Origin: Actinospica robiniae DSM 44927
Lineage (GTDB): Bacteria; Actinomycetota; Actinomycetes; Streptomycetales; Catenulisporaceae
Direction: 5' to 3'
Assembly (NCBI RefSeq): GCF_000504285.1
Contig: NZ_KI632511.1
Location: 1,361,372 to 1,425,371, forward strand
Length of the DNA stretch: 64,000 nt
This document shows positions 17,110 through 26,179 of this stretch, piece by piece. Within the stretch, counting starts at the first letter, position 1. Every line of letters starts with the position of its first letter. The notes beneath the pieces were generated by a model that searched no databases, was not told the origin of the DNA, and saw only the letters and a list, made by a program, of their open reading frames with translations. Made by a program: the position numbers and the translations under genes.

Positions 17110-17149
17110 CTCCCACCTGCACCTTCGTCTGGCGAACTTCGACAGGGCT

Positions 17150-18331
17150 ATGGTGTTTTATCGACTAGGGAGGTCACTGATCGATAAATTGCGCGAGGGT
17201 CTGAGCAAGGCGCTCCGGCATCCGGTCGGCGAAGGCGCGTGGCGCTACCTGGTCCGCATGGGGATCGTCGGTGAAGCCGAGTTGATGTCGTCCACCGAGG
17301 CCGTGCCCTACCTGGTGCAGGAGTGGCGGGAATTGCAGTCCGCCCGCGACTCGCCGACCGGCACCCCGGTCCGGCTGACGCTGCGCGACGCAGCGCTCGA
17401 AGCCCGCACCGACGCGCTCTCCGCGATCTACGCGACATGGGCTGAGCGCGACCCGGCCCTCGACTCGTTCCGGCGAAGTGCTCTGCGACGCCGCGATCCC
17501 GACGCCCTGCGGGCATATGCGCTTAGCCGAGGCCCTAACCCCGGAGTCGAGCTCTTGAGCGAGGACGAGGCCCCCCGGTGGGTGCGTGAGCAGTACGACG
17601 CCATCAAGACGGCCGGCGAAGGGCTCGACCGGGTCACGGAGCTGATTCAGCGGGAGCAGAAGATGGGCCGGAACGACCTTGCGCTCCTGCAGTACTTCGA
17701 CGACGGAGAACTGCGCAACCTCTCGGTCCCCCACATCGGTCCCCTCGGCGAGCTGGCGAAGGTGTCGGAGAAGCTCGCCGACGAGTACAGGTGGAGCAAG
17801 CCTTGGGCGGCGCACTTCGCGCTCACCGGCGCCCGGCCGAGAGTCATCGCCTACTCCGCCACGGCGGAGGTGCACTACGGCCTGCCCACCGCGGCCGCGA
17901 CACGCGTCACGATGGTCCTCGACCCCGCTTTGCCGGCCTCCCGGGTCGCCGAGCTCTACGCCGACCTCCGAGCCCGACTCGAAGCAGATCCGCCGCGCCG
18001 CACCCAGTCGCTCAAGGCGTACCGCCTCGCCGAGCACGTCGGACCCCACGTGGCCAGCTTTCCCGCGGTGCAGCCTCCGCCCGGTCCCGGCCGCCCCCGG
18101 ACCACGAACCCGCCCGGAGGGTTCGTGTACTACACCAGACCCGTCGGCGGGCACACATGGTCAAGCCTGCGCCGTGCATGGAACGAGCGCTACCCGGACC
18201 TCGGTGAAGACGGCGCCGACTGGAAGTACCCCCACCAGCAGAACTTCACAAGAGACGCCCAGGACGTGCTCAAGCGCCTGCTCGACCCGCGGTGGGGACT
18301 CAAGAACCTGCCTCGTCGGCTACGCGACTGA
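17150..18331 (+). CDS. Hypothetical protein, 393 aa
   Basis: Start uncertain: ATG 17150 has little ribosome site, while GGGAGG at 17165-17170 could serve a TTG at 17189. The N-terminal half is helical and charged (ALRRRDPDALRAYALSRGPN). The centre is beta-rich (ARPRVIAYSATAEVHYGLPT, then TRVTMVLDPALPASRVAEL). A Pro-rich hinge leads to a C-terminal module with W-S-L-R-R-A-W-N spacing. No enzyme motif is visible and no family is recognised. It is a lone plus-strand gene within the minus-strand array. Confidence 0.6.
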   Translation: MVFYRLGRSLIDKLREGLSKALRHPVGEGAWRYLVRMGIVGEAELMSSTEAVPYLVQEWRELQSARDSPTGTPVRLTLRDAALEARTDALSAIYATWAERDPALDSFRRSALRRRDPDALRAYALSRGPNPGVELLSEDEAPRWVREQYDAIKTAGEGLDRVTELIQREQKMGRNDLALLQYFDDGELRNLSVPHIGPLGELAKVSEKLADEYRWSKPWAAHFALTGARPRVIAYSATAEVHYGLPTAAATRVTMVLDPALPASRVAELYADLRARLEADPPRRTQSLKAYRLAEHVGPHVASFPAVQPPPGPGRPRTTNPPGGFVYYTRPVGGHTWSSLRRAWNERYPDLGEDGADWKYPHQQNFTRDAQDVLKRLLDPRWGLKNLPRRLRD

Positions 18332-18351
18332 CCTGCACCTGTAGCCGCTGA

Positions 18352-18879
18352 TCAGGTACTGACGCCATCCTGTTTCCGTCGGGGTCGCGCCTCGCGCCCG
18401 ACGTACATGGGAACGCCGCCCGCGGCGAAGACGTCGGTGTCGTCGGCGAGCCGCACGTAACCCACCATGCGTTCATACGGCACGTCAGGATGCACTTGCC
18501 CGAGGCTGGCAACCTTTTGCGCGAGGAAAAAGAACTTGGCCGGGATGTCACCCGGCTCCAACCGGTACGGAAGCTGGGTCTCCAGGCTCTTCGGACTGTC
18601 GAAAACGGCGCGATTTCCACTTGAACCGGGCAGCTTCAGACCCCACCCGACGATCGTAACTGGGCGGTCGCCGAGGTTGTAAGCCTTCAATATCACGAAC
18701 TGATCCATCTTCAAGCCGCCATTGCCCGGCAGCTCATACGTCACATATTCGCCGACCATGCGCACTTGTATGCGCGGTTTGCCAGAGGCGGAGGAGCGAT
18801 GCCCGTAGTACCAAGCGATCGGCACTGCGATCGCTCCGGCGGCCGCGCCGACTATCCCCGACCACAAGCCAACGTCCAT
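18352..18879 (-). CDS. Membrane-anchored hypothetical protein
   Basis: 175 aa; ATG 18879 is preceded by GGGAGGGAGCGGG. One N-terminal membrane helix (about residues 3-24, LWSGIVGAAAGAIAVPIAWY) is followed by a polar beta-rich domain (FVILKAYNLGDRPVTIVGWG), which resembles small membrane-tethered beta-sandwich proteins. No enzyme motif. It converges with the gene ending at 18331 (20-nt gap). Confidence 0.6.
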   Translation of the reverse strand: MDVGLWSGIVGAAAGAIAVPIAWYYGHRSSASGKPRIQVRMVGEYVTYELPGNGGLKMDQFVILKAYNLGDRPVTIVGWGLKLPGSSGNRAVFDSPKSLETQLPYRLEPGDIPAKFFFLAQKVASLGQVHPDVPYERMVGYVRLADDTDVFAAGGVPMYVGREARPRRKQDGVST

Positions 18880-19068
18880 CGCCCGCTCCCTCCCACCGGC
18901 CCGATCGGGCTCTCGCCGATCCAGGGTACGGCCGCGCAGAGCGGACGTCTGCCGATAGACACATCTGCTCGGGGTCGCAGGGTTCTGTTGGATCAGCGGG
19001 ATCGCCACTGGCGCCGAGCCGGACTTCCGGGCAACCGTGCCGCAACGTAACTTATGTGGCTGAAGAGC

Positions 19069-19329
19069 CTACGCAGCTACGACATGGCTCTTGTGCTTGA
19101 CAGGTACAGATAGGAGCGAGGCTCGGGTGTAGTCGGGGCTGATCTGGACCAGGTCGGGGGTGATGCCGAGGAGGGCGGCAAGTTCCCGGGCGCAGGCTTC
19201 GGCGCGCTCAGTCCAGCGCTCGTCGCGCCAGGTCGGCGGGTGGGTGCTGTCGCGGCGGCGCCGGTCGGCGGTGTGCAGGGCGCGGACGGTGATGCCGCCG
19301 GGCATTGGGGTCGCGGTGATGTTCGGCAT
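19069..19329 (-). CDS. Small paralogue of the frameshifted zinc-ribbon gene at 21.5-22.0 kb
   Basis: 86 aa from ATG 19329 (a second ATG at 19308 is possible). The core TWRDERWTERAEACARELAA followed by LLGITPDLVQISPD matches the N-terminal half of the protein at 21542-22017. That protein continues into a CPQC zinc ribbon which this one lacks; here it ends SVPVKHKSHVVAA. It may be a shortened duplicate. Last gene of a tightly packed minus-strand block. Confidence 0.5.
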   Translation of the reverse strand: MPNITATPMPGGITVRALHTADRRRRDSTHPPTWRDERWTERAEACARELAALLGITPDLVQISPDYTRASLLSVPVKHKSHVVAA

Positions 19330-19357
19330 GGGGTGGCTCAGATTTCTTACATGGATG

Positions 19358-19750
19358 TTAAGTGATGGCGATTTGGTGACGTGCGTTTCGGGTGACGCTG
19401 TAGGCCCGGGTGGTGGTCTCGAGACGGTCGAGGGCGTCGTGGTGGCGGGCGGCGAGGGCGAGCAGCTCGTCGTGGCGTCCGGTGAGCAGGTGCTCGGCGG
19501 GTCGGGCATCGGCCAGCTCCTGGGCCGCGGCCTGCAGGTCGCCGATCGTGTGCTTGATCCGACGGGCGAGCTGAAGCTGGCGTTCGCCGGCGCGCACCGC
19601 CGCGTCGTGCAGCAGCGCGGTCAGCGGGTCGCACCCGGGAGTCTCCGCCTCCTGCCGCAGGTTCGCGGGCCCTTCGCGCCCGAGCAGTCGGGTGAGGATC
19701 AGGTCGATGGCCGGGTGGTAGACGGTGGCGGGTGCCGGAGTTCCGGTCAC
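19358..19750 (-). CDS. Helical hypothetical protein
   Basis: 130 aa; GTG 19750 has an AAAGG ribosome site. Almost entirely alpha-helical (RAGERQLQLARRIKHTIGDL, then LQAAAQELADARPAEHLL), likely a helical bundle. No cysteine pairs, membrane helices or enzymatic motifs. It recurs in form, not clear identity, among Streptomyces plasmid hypotheticals. Confidence 0.55.
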   Translation of the reverse strand: MTGTPAPATVYHPAIDLILTRLLGREGPANLRQEAETPGCDPLTALLHDAAVRAGERQLQLARRIKHTIGDLQAAAQELADARPAEHLLTGRHDELLALAARHHDALDRLETTTRAYSVTRNARHQIAIT

Positions 19751-19874
19751 GTGGCAGAGCCTTTCTTCGGGTGGGTGCAGCGAGGAGGGGCTGAGAGGTG
19801 GCCGGGCGTCGGTTGGCGCGGTGCCGTGAGCTTTTCCGATCGCCCGGTCACGGTCGGTTCGCGTCCGTCGAGGC

Positions 19875-20873
19875 TCAGGGCGCTTCCCGGGGATCCTCGG
19901 TGCTCTCCTCGTCGTCGGCGGCGGTGACGGCGCGCAGGATGGAGGCCGCGTGGTTGAGGATGTGCCTGGTGGAGCTCAGGGCCTCGGCGGTGGCCTCTCG
20001 GGTGCCGTGGGTGGCGAAGGTGGTCATGGCGTAGGTCAAGGCGTGAGCGATGTGGTTGGCGGCATCGGCGAGCAGGTTCAGCAGTTCGTCGCACTCCTGC
20101 TCGGTGAACGCGGTCGCGCTCCAGCCCACGCGCCCGGCGGATGGGCTCGCGCCGGTTGCGGGCCTTGCGAGCACAGCCTGGTTGAGCCGCTGCGCAGCGG
20201 CGCCGAACGCTCGGGCGAGGTGGAGCACGCCGGTGCTGTGCGCGGCGTGTTCGGGTGTTTCACGGGGCGAGGTGTCGATTCCGGCCATCACCCGCAGTAC
20301 GCGCAGCGGGGTGGCGTAGTCGGCGGTGATCGTGTGGTGGGTGCGGCGGTCGGTGATGTGGAACTCGTCTTCCTCCGGGCCCCAGGTGATCCGGGCGGCG
20401 TCGTCGGGGCTGGCCAGTTGGGCCCCGAGCAGCTCGTCGTGGCTGTGTTCCTCGGTGTGGATCCAGCCGCGGGCTTCGAGGTCCGCGATCAGCTCGGCGA
20501 CCTCGGTGCAGGCCTCGGCGTTTCGGCGCGCGTCCTCGCCGGCCCGGGCGATCTGCTCCACGACGTCGATGGGCAGCACTGGGCTGATTGCCCGCCAGCA
20601 CACGCACGTGTCCGGCCCGTACGGCGCGTTTCCCGTGAGGGTCAGCATCGACGTGGCGCCGACGGCTTCGATCCGCACGGCCAGCTCGCCGACCGGGGCG
20701 GTGAAGGTGATGCTGGTCAGTCCTGTGATCAGAGCCGAAGGCTCGGGACCGGTGCTCTCCCAGCCGTGCGCGTAGAGCGCGTTGATCAGAATCAGGTGCG
20801 GCGGCCGGAACATGGTCGAGGTCACGCGGTTCTCCGGGGTCTGGGTGTGGTTGGGGCGTGCGGGCGGGTTCAT
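19875..20873 (-). CDS. SPDY-like protein with C-terminal helical bundle
   Basis: 332 aa; ATG 20873 overlaps the stop of the upstream gene (ATGA), favouring it over ATG 20813. Two SPDY-like units are inferred: the first around LTSITFTAPVGELAVRIEAV, the second around LASPDDAARITWGPEEDEFH then YATPLRVLRVMAG. A C-terminal helical domain (about residues 210-320, LLNLLADAANHIAHALTYAM) follows. It is co-transcribed with the SPDY-like gene upstream. Assignment to DUF317 is by resemblance only. Confidence 0.55.
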   Translation of the reverse strand: MNPPARPNHTQTPENRVTSTMFRPPHLILINALYAHGWESTGPEPSALITGLTSITFTAPVGELAVRIEAVGATSMLTLTGNAPYGPDTCVCWRAISPVLPIDVVEQIARAGEDARRNAEACTEVAELIADLEARGWIHTEEHSHDELLGAQLASPDDAARITWGPEEDEFHITDRRTHHTITADYATPLRVLRVMAGIDTSPRETPEHAAHSTGVLHLARAFGAAAQRLNQAVLARPATGASPSAGRVGWSATAFTEQECDELLNLLADAANHIAHALTYAMTTFATHGTREATAEALSSTRHILNHAASILRAVTAADDEESTEDPREAP

Positions 20874-21472
20874 GCGGGGTCTGCGTCGTCGGTGAGGGCG
20901 AGCGCGGCGATCACGGCGCCGGGGGCGGTCGCGTCCGTGTGGGCGTGGGCGCGTTCGCCGCTGCTGGTCACCACGTCGGCGCGCGAGATGATCCACGGGC
21001 CGCGCTGCAGGCGGCCTCGGTGGCGCAGGTACTGGAGCGAAGCCCAGCGCACGGTCTCGGGGTCATCGAGGATCAGGGCACGTGTGCCGTAGTCGGTGCC
21101 CAGAACCGGGCCTCGCAGCCAGCCCGCCGCGCGCAGGTGCGCGATCGGTCCGGTACCCGAGGGTCCGGTGTGCGCCGCGCGGCAGGCGGCGACCAGGATG
21201 CCGACGGGCATGTCGGTGGCTTCGGCGTGCCAGAGCGCGGCGCGGGGATCGGCCGGGTCGAGGCGCACGATGCTCGTGCTCGCTCGCGAGGCGCGCCAGT
21301 TCGCGGTCACCAGGATCCGCCGGCCGGGGCTGGCCAGCAGACGGAAGCTGATGTCCGTGAGCATTCTGACGGCCTCGCTCCCGCCGAGCTCGAGGTCGAT
21401 CTCCTCCCATCCCTCGGCGGTCAGCAGGTCGGTGAGCTTGGCGAGTTCCAGGGCGTGGTCGCGAGGTATCAC
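20870..21472 (-). CDS. SPDY-like protein, paralogue A
   Basis: 200 aa. GTG 21472 is preferred over ATG 21487 because AGGGAG lies inside the longer frame at ribosome-site distance, and because the paralogue at 22752-23339 starts at the matching residue (IPRDYA versus IPRDHA). Two SPDY-like repeats: LLASPGRRILVTANW with LWHAEATDMPVGILVAACRA, and GPWIISRADVVTSSG with APGAVIAALAL. Clear paralogue of 22752-23339 and, at the C-terminus, of 29311-29916. Confidence 0.65.
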   Translation of the reverse strand: MIPRDHALELAKLTDLLTAEGWEEIDLELGGSEAVRMLTDISFRLLASPGRRILVTANWRASRASTSIVRLDPADPRAALWHAEATDMPVGILVAACRAAHTGPSGTGPIAHLRAAGWLRGPVLGTDYGTRALILDDPETVRWASLQYLRHRGRLQRGPWIISRADVVTSSGERAHAHTDATAPGAVIAALALTDDADPA

Positions 21473-21541
21473 GGTGGTCTCCCTCATAGGTGCAGGTGCG
21501 GTGGTGCCGGGCGTAATCGGCCGGTCGTGGTGGGGGTGGTT

Positions 21542-22017
21542 CTAGTCGCGGTGGAAAGGGCAGCGGCTGCGGTGGGCGGGGTCTGCGACGAGTTCCTGGG
21601 CGAGCGGGAGTGTGACGGCGTTGCGCTGCCTGGCGCGGTGCTCGAGCAGGTCGCCGAGGTCGGCGAGGTGGCGCAGCGCGGTGAGCGGGACGTGGTTGCC
21701 GCATTGCGGGCAGGGGCCGAGGCACAGCAGGCGGGCGGGGTCGTTGTCCGCGGCGATGAACGCGTAGACGCCGTGGTCGGTCACGGTCAGCCGGGTCCAG
21801 GCCCGGCCGCCCTCGGTGCGCGTCGGATCGGCGCTGACGGTGATCCGATCGCGGGTGATGCCGAGGATCGCGGCCAGCCGGTGGGCGGATGCCTCGCGCG
21901 CTCGGCCCACTGTGGGTCGCGCCAGGTCGCGGGTTCGGCGGTATCGGCAAGCCGGAGCGCTGCGGCGTGGCGGGCTCGCTCGCCCAGGGTGGGCGTGCGG
22001 TCGAAGAGTTTCGGCAT
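21542..22017 (-). pseudogene. Zinc-ribbon hypothetical gene with 1-nt frameshift
   Basis: From ATG 22017 the frame reads MPKLFDRTPTLGERARHAA to WRDPQWAERA. At about 21898 one nucleotide is missing and the protein resumes in the next frame as EASAHRLAAILGITRD through to the stop at 21542. The paralogue at 19069-19329 (RWTERAEACARELAALLGIT) confirms the join. The C-terminal half has a GPCPQCGNHVPL knuckle and a final CPFHRD, a likely zinc ribbon. True mutation or a sequencing slip in a GCGCGC run. Confidence 0.6.
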
Positions 22018-22082
22018 GGGGGTATCACCAATCGGTGCTCGAGAGAGAGTGGGCCGGGGCCGGGATCCGGCCGGAGGCGGAC

Positions 22083-22700
22083 CTAGGTTTCCGGGCTCGT
22101 GACGGTCAACGCGGTGATGAGCGCGGTCACGAGGTGGCGGGAGGTGGCGAGGTCGGCGTGCAGAGTGTAGGGCGCGCCGTACAGGTGCAGGTCCCATCCC
22201 GCGTGCAGGTCCGCTCGGGTGGCGCCGGGGACGCACCAGTGCAGTTCGGCCAGCCGGTAGGGCGGCGTCGGGATCTCCCACTGGTAGTAGGACTCGCTGT
22301 GGTACCGACCGCGCGGGAATCCGGTGCACGTCTCGCGCCGATAGTCGAGGCGCGGCAGCACGGAGATCGGATCTGCGGCGGGTGTGTCCGGCGGGAGCAC
22401 GGCGGCCGACAGCAACTGCGGCAGGATTGGCAGCGGGCACTGGCCGGTCACCGCCCACGGCAACGCCGCGTCGGGAGTGGCGGTCAGGGCGATGGTGGCG
22501 TAGCGCTCCCGCAGCTCGTACCCCTCCAGCTCCACCTCGAGTTCGCCGGCGGCGAGGTGGGCGGCCTCGTGCGGCGCCGCCCACGCCCCGACGAACAGCG
22601 CGCCGTTCGCCAGGAGCGGGGCAGGCTCGGCTCGGGGTGGCGCCGGGTGCCATCCCGCCGCGCGCGTGAATGCGTTCAGCAGCTCGGTGAGGTCGGACAC
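22083..22700 (-). CDS. SPDY-like hypothetical protein
   Basis: 205 aa; GTG 22700 has GGAGAG six bases upstream, better supported than ATG 22721. The C-terminal segment WDLHLYGAPYTLHADLATSR then HLVTALITALT fits the SPDY pattern of a beta pair plus amphipathic helix. The N-terminal part (RERYATIALTATPDAALPWA) may be a degenerate first unit. Flanked by clearer SPDY-like genes. Assignment tentative. Confidence 0.5.
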   Translation of the reverse strand: MSDLTELLNAFTRAAGWHPAPPRAEPAPLLANGALFVGAWAAPHEAAHLAAGELEVELEGYELRERYATIALTATPDAALPWAVTGQCPLPILPQLLSAAVLPPDTPAADPISVLPRLDYRRETCTGFPRGRYHSESYYQWEIPTPPYRLAELHWCVPGATRADLHAGWDLHLYGAPYTLHADLATSRHLVTALITALTVTSPET

Positions 22701-22751
22701 GACTGGCTCTCCATCGTTCATCAGGTGCGCAGTTGGCTCGGGCGTGTGTGG

Positions 22752-23339
22752 TCAGGCGGTGGTGGCGAGGGCGGCGATCACGGCGCCGGGGGTGGCGGGG
22801 CTGGTGTGGGCGAAGGCGCGGGTCCGGGCGGTGGTAGTCACATCGGCGCGCACGATCAGCCAGGGTCCGTGGTCGGGGCCTGCGGGTGTGGGCAGGTAGG
22901 TGGCGGCGGCGGTGCGTGCGCCGGAGGGATCGCTGAGGATGACCGGCAGCAGGGTGATCGCAGCAGTCGCCGACTGCTGGCGGGTCCATCCGGCTTCGCG
23001 CAGCAGCCTGAGGGGTCCGGGGCTTTCGCCCGGTTCGGTGGCCGCCTCGGCCGCGGCGGCGAGGATGTGGACGGGGAGGTTGTCGGCCTGGGCACGCCAA
23101 AGCGGGATCTGCGGGTTATGCGGGTCAAGGCCCTGGATCTCGGTGCAGGCGTGCTCGGCGCGCCAGTTCGCGCTCAGCAGCACTCGCCGTCCGGGGCTGA
23201 GCAGCATCCGGTAGGCGATCCCGGTCAGCTGCAGGGCGAAGTCGGTTCCCTCCAGGCCGGCCTCGATCGCTTCCCAGCCGCGCGCGGTGAGGTGCGCGGT
23301 CAGGTGATCGAGGTCTGCGGCGTAGTCGCGGGGAATCAT
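22752..23339 (-). CDS. SPDY-like protein, paralogue B
   Basis: 195 aa, ATG with AAGGAG upstream. It aligns along its length with the protein at 20870-21472: MIPRDYAADLDHLTAHL; MLLSPGRRVLLSANWRAEHA; PLWRAQADNLPVHILAAAAE; GPWLIVRADVTTTAR; TPGAVIAALAT. The two copies therefore arose by duplication, with the frameshifted zinc-ribbon gene and 22083-22700 now between them. Function unknown; the family is linked to conjugative plasmids. Confidence 0.65.
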   Translation of the reverse strand: MIPRDYAADLDHLTAHLTARGWEAIEAGLEGTDFALQLTGIAYRMLLSPGRRVLLSANWRAEHACTEIQGLDPHNPQIPLWRAQADNLPVHILAAAAEAATEPGESPGPLRLLREAGWTRQQSATAAITLLPVILSDPSGARTAAATYLPTPAGPDHGPWLIVRADVTTTARTRAFAHTSPATPGAVIAALATTA

Positions 23340-23361
23340 CTCGGTCTCTCCTTCGTCTCGG

Positions 23362-23853
23362 TCAGGCGGGGTGGTTGGCGGCGGTGAGGATCGCGTGCAT
23401 CCACGCGCTCATCCCGTCGCAGTTCTGGCCGGGGTCGGTGTGGGTCTGCGGGGCGAGCAGGCGGCCGAACGCGCCGTCGATGATGCGGGTGAGGCGGAAA
23501 ACGCTCAAGCCGTCGGCGCGTACGGCGGTGGTGATGATCGCCTCGTAGGCGCCGGGCATCTCGGCCGGGTGGGGGCGGTCCTGGGCTGGCAGGCGCGCGG
23601 CGGCCTCGGTGACCACGCCGCCGACCCAGGCCTCCCCGGTCACGATCAGCGCGGCAGCCCGTACCGCGCGGGCGCGGGACGCGAGGCGTTCCGGTGCCAT
23701 CGGTGTGCCGTCGAACAGGACCTCGACGGCGGCCTCGCCGTGCTCGGGCAGGTAGATCAGCGTGGTCTCGGTGCGGCCTTCGGCGCGCCAGCGTCGCTGG
23801 CTGAGGTCGTGAAAGAACTCTGCTTCGGCGGTCAGCCGGGTTTCGTGGAGCAT
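23362..23853 (-). CDS. Hypothetical protein
   Basis: 163 aa, ATG with a GAAGGA ribosome site. Mixed alpha/beta with an acidic N-terminal half (TLIYLPEHGEAAVEVLFDG) and an Ala-rich helical middle. No cysteine pairs or membrane helices. It lies 22 nt upstream of SPDY-like paralogue B and is presumably co-transcribed. No family assigned. Confidence 0.55.
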   Translation of the reverse strand: MLHETRLTAEAEFFHDLSQRRWRAEGRTETTLIYLPEHGEAAVEVLFDGTPMAPERLASRARAVRAAALIVTGEAWVGGVVTEAAARLPAQDRPHPAEMPGAYEAIITTAVRADGLSVFRLTRIIDGAFGRLLAPQTHTDPGQNCDGMSAWMHAILTAANHPA

Positions 23854-23927
23854 GGCGCGGATCCTTCGTCATCAAGAGGTTGGGTGCGGGTGCGGTCGTG
23901 CTTCGGCTTCGCCGTGCCGTCCGGGAT

Positions 23928-25016
23928 TTAGAGGAGGGTGGCGGCGTCGCGGGCGTCGTGGTGTCCGGGCAGGGCGAGGGCGACGAACACTTCGGTGGAG
24001 AACCAGGCGTCGATCGCGTCGTCGTCGGGGTACTCGGTGAGCTCCTCGCAGCGTGCGCGGACGTGGTCGGCCAGCGCGCGGCGGAAGGTGGGTCCGCTCA
24101 GGTGCGCGGCTTCGGGTGCGTCGGGGGCGTGCTCGGGCCAGAACAGCAGCGTCCAGCGCCCGGATTCGCCGGCCGGGTCGCGGCTCGTGACAGGTGAAGG
24201 GGTGAACATGGCGGGGTGGTAGAGGCGCAGTAGGGCGCCGGTGGCGGCGGCTTCCTGCCCGGTGAGATCGGGTGGGGTGGCAAGGTTCACGGCCCGCCCG
24301 CCGGGCAGCGGGATCGCCAGGTGCCCGGGTTCGGGGGTTCGTGCCGAGGTCGTGAGCACAGCGGGGTCGTGGGCGGGTGGTGTCGGACGGGTCGGGGCTT
24401 CGGGTTCGGACTCGACGGTGCTCAGTGGGGCGCTGTACACGGCGATCGCGTGCTGGAGGCGGGCGATGTACGCCTTGACGGTGGTTTCCTTCACCGTGGG
24501 GTTGAGTTCGGTGAAGCGGCGGGCGACCTTCTCGAGGTCGAGCGCGGTGAGGTTCTGGTCGGCGAGGTCGGGCAGATCGCGCAGCAGCCTTTTGACGGCG
24601 TAGATGTCGTTGGCGATGGTGCGGGGGTGCCGTTCGCCACGTTCGCGCGCCTGGGTAAGGAAAGCTGGTAGGTCCGCGACGGTGCCGGGAAGGTCGACGC
24701 GCGAATTCAGGCTTTCGCGCAGGGCGCAGATGGCCACGGTGACGGTGCGTTCGTAGGCGCGCAGCGTGGCGGGTACGAGCGTGGGGTTCGCCGTCGCCGC
24801 CGCCTTGGACAGTGCGCCGATGTCGAGGTCGTCGATGCGAGTGGCGGGGTCGATCAGGTCCGGGTCGAACAGAGTGCGGCACGCGAGGTGGAAACGCTCG
24901 CGGGTGGCGGGGCTCGCGTGCGGAAAGCTGCGGGGGTCGGCGAGAAACGCGGACAGGTCGATCAAGGTGACACCGTTGGTGCGCGGTGAAGGGGCTTCGT
25001 GACGGGTTGCGGGCAT
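23928..25016 (-). CDS. Hypothetical protein with core-binding-like helical domain
   Basis: 362 aa. Residues about 85-195 (NDIYAVKRLLRDLPDLADQN; TVKETTVKAYIARLQHAIAV) resemble the SAM-like core-binding domain of tyrosine recombinases, but there is no catalytic R-H-R-Y domain after it. The C-terminal half begins HLAIPLPGGRAVNLATPPDL and is of unknown type. It could be a DNA-binding accessory factor. Compare 27543-28091, which has a similar helical unit. Confidence 0.55.
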   Translation of the reverse strand: MPATRHEAPSPRTNGVTLIDLSAFLADPRSFPHASPATRERFHLACRTLFDPDLIDPATRIDDLDIGALSKAAATANPTLVPATLRAYERTVTVAICALRESLNSRVDLPGTVADLPAFLTQARERGERHPRTIANDIYAVKRLLRDLPDLADQNLTALDLEKVARRFTELNPTVKETTVKAYIARLQHAIAVYSAPLSTVESEPEAPTRPTPPAHDPAVLTTSARTPEPGHLAIPLPGGRAVNLATPPDLTGQEAAATGALLRLYHPAMFTPSPVTSRDPAGESGRWTLLFWPEHAPDAPEAAHLSGPTFRRALADHVRARCEELTEYPDDDAIDAWFSTEVFVALALPGHHDARDAATLL

Positions 25017-25060
25017 CGGGGGTTCTTTCTCGTGCAGGTCGAGTGGCGTGGGCTCGAAGG

Positions 25061-26020
25061 TCAGGCGGCGGGGTGCTCAGCCGGGTTGAGCAGGTGAGCA
25101 GCCTGGTTCAGAAGCCGGATCTGTTCGCCGCGCTCGAGGCGGTGCAGGTGGCCGGGCAGTTCCGCGGTGTGCAGGCCGGCTGCTCGGGCGAGCGCGGTTT
25201 CCGGGCCGTGCTCGCGCGGGATGCTCAGGTGCCTGCTGTTGCCGGCAAGCAGGTGCAGCACAAGGTCGTGGTGCGCCGGAATCGCGCGCAGCCGCTCGGC
25301 GGTCTCAGCGAGGGTCTCGGCGACCTTCGCACGGGCGAGGTCGGCCGGAGTGCGCGAACGCACCGCGGCGACCGCGTCCTCGATCGCGCCGGGATCGATC
25401 TCTCTGCCCCAGGGCACGTCGACGATCGCGGGGGTGAACCGGCCGTAGTTCGGGTACGCGCCGTCGCGCACCTCGATCAGCAGGCCGTCGCGGTACAGCA
25501 GGTAGATCAGGTCGATGCCCTCGGGTACCGAACTACGAGTGATCAGCGCGGCATGGCCGGGCCCGGCGCTCCCGCCCGGTGGCAGCACACTCGCCGCGGA
25601 GGCATTGCCAAGGAGCTGGGCGGCTTCGGCGCGGGCGTGGGCGGCGAGCGCGGCCTCGACATACGCGGGACTCGGGGAACCGTCGTCCTGGTGGCAGAAG
25701 CAAGAGCCGACCGGGGCCGGGGCGCGCCGGGGGCGGATCTCACGGTCCTTTGATGTGGCCGCGCCCAAGTACCGCCACCCGCCGGGGTGGGCGTTGATGA
25801 GTTCCGCAGCCGCGCGGCGCAGCCCCTCGCGTGAGCGGTAGCGCACGGCAAATAGGTCCAAGATGATCCGGGCGGTGGCTGACGGTCCGGGTGCGTGGTG
25901 CAGGTAGCGTCCCTGGAACGCGCCGCCTCCGGCCGGTACGGCGATCACGGCGCCGTCCGGTTCCTGCGCGAACTCGTCCCCGGCCAGAATGCCGGGCTCG
26001 AGGGTTTCGGTGCTGGTCAA
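25061..26020 (-). CDS. QGRY-family hypothetical protein, copy 1
   Basis: 319 aa. It shares with 26180-27136 the block QGRYLHHAPGPS-TAR, a conserved GW-LG segment, a cysteine pair within PVGSCFCH-DDG, and a C-terminal helical region with ALARAAG. It is the first of three paralogues (third: 28685-29185). The paired cysteines plus histidine could bind metal. No known domain, no membrane segment. Its role is presumably linked to the SPDY proteins it is interleaved with. Confidence 0.6.
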   Translation of the reverse strand: MTSTETLEPGILAGDEFAQEPDGAVIAVPAGGGAFQGRYLHHAPGPSATARIILDLFAVRYRSREGLRRAAAELINAHPGGWRYLGAATSKDREIRPRRAPAPVGSCFCHQDDGSPSPAYVEAALAAHARAEAAQLLGNASAASVLPPGGSAGPGHAALITRSSVPEGIDLIYLLYRDGLLIEVRDGAYPNYGRFTPAIVDVPWGREIDPGAIEDAVAAVRSRTPADLARAKVAETLAETAERLRAIPAHHDLVLHLLAGNSRHLSIPREHGPETALARAAGLHTAELPGHLHRLERGEQIRLLNQAAHLLNPAEHPAA

Positions 26021-26179
26021 CGTGGATTCTCCTTCGAGAACGAATCAGGGTGAATGAGCGGCACCGCACCGGGCGCGGGCGTGCCAGTGCTAGAAGGTGG
26101 CAGGGGGCTGCGGGAAGAGTCCTTGCGCGCTTTCCGGGGACCAGGGGCGCTGCGGTCGGGCGGTGGCCATGCCGGTTGG

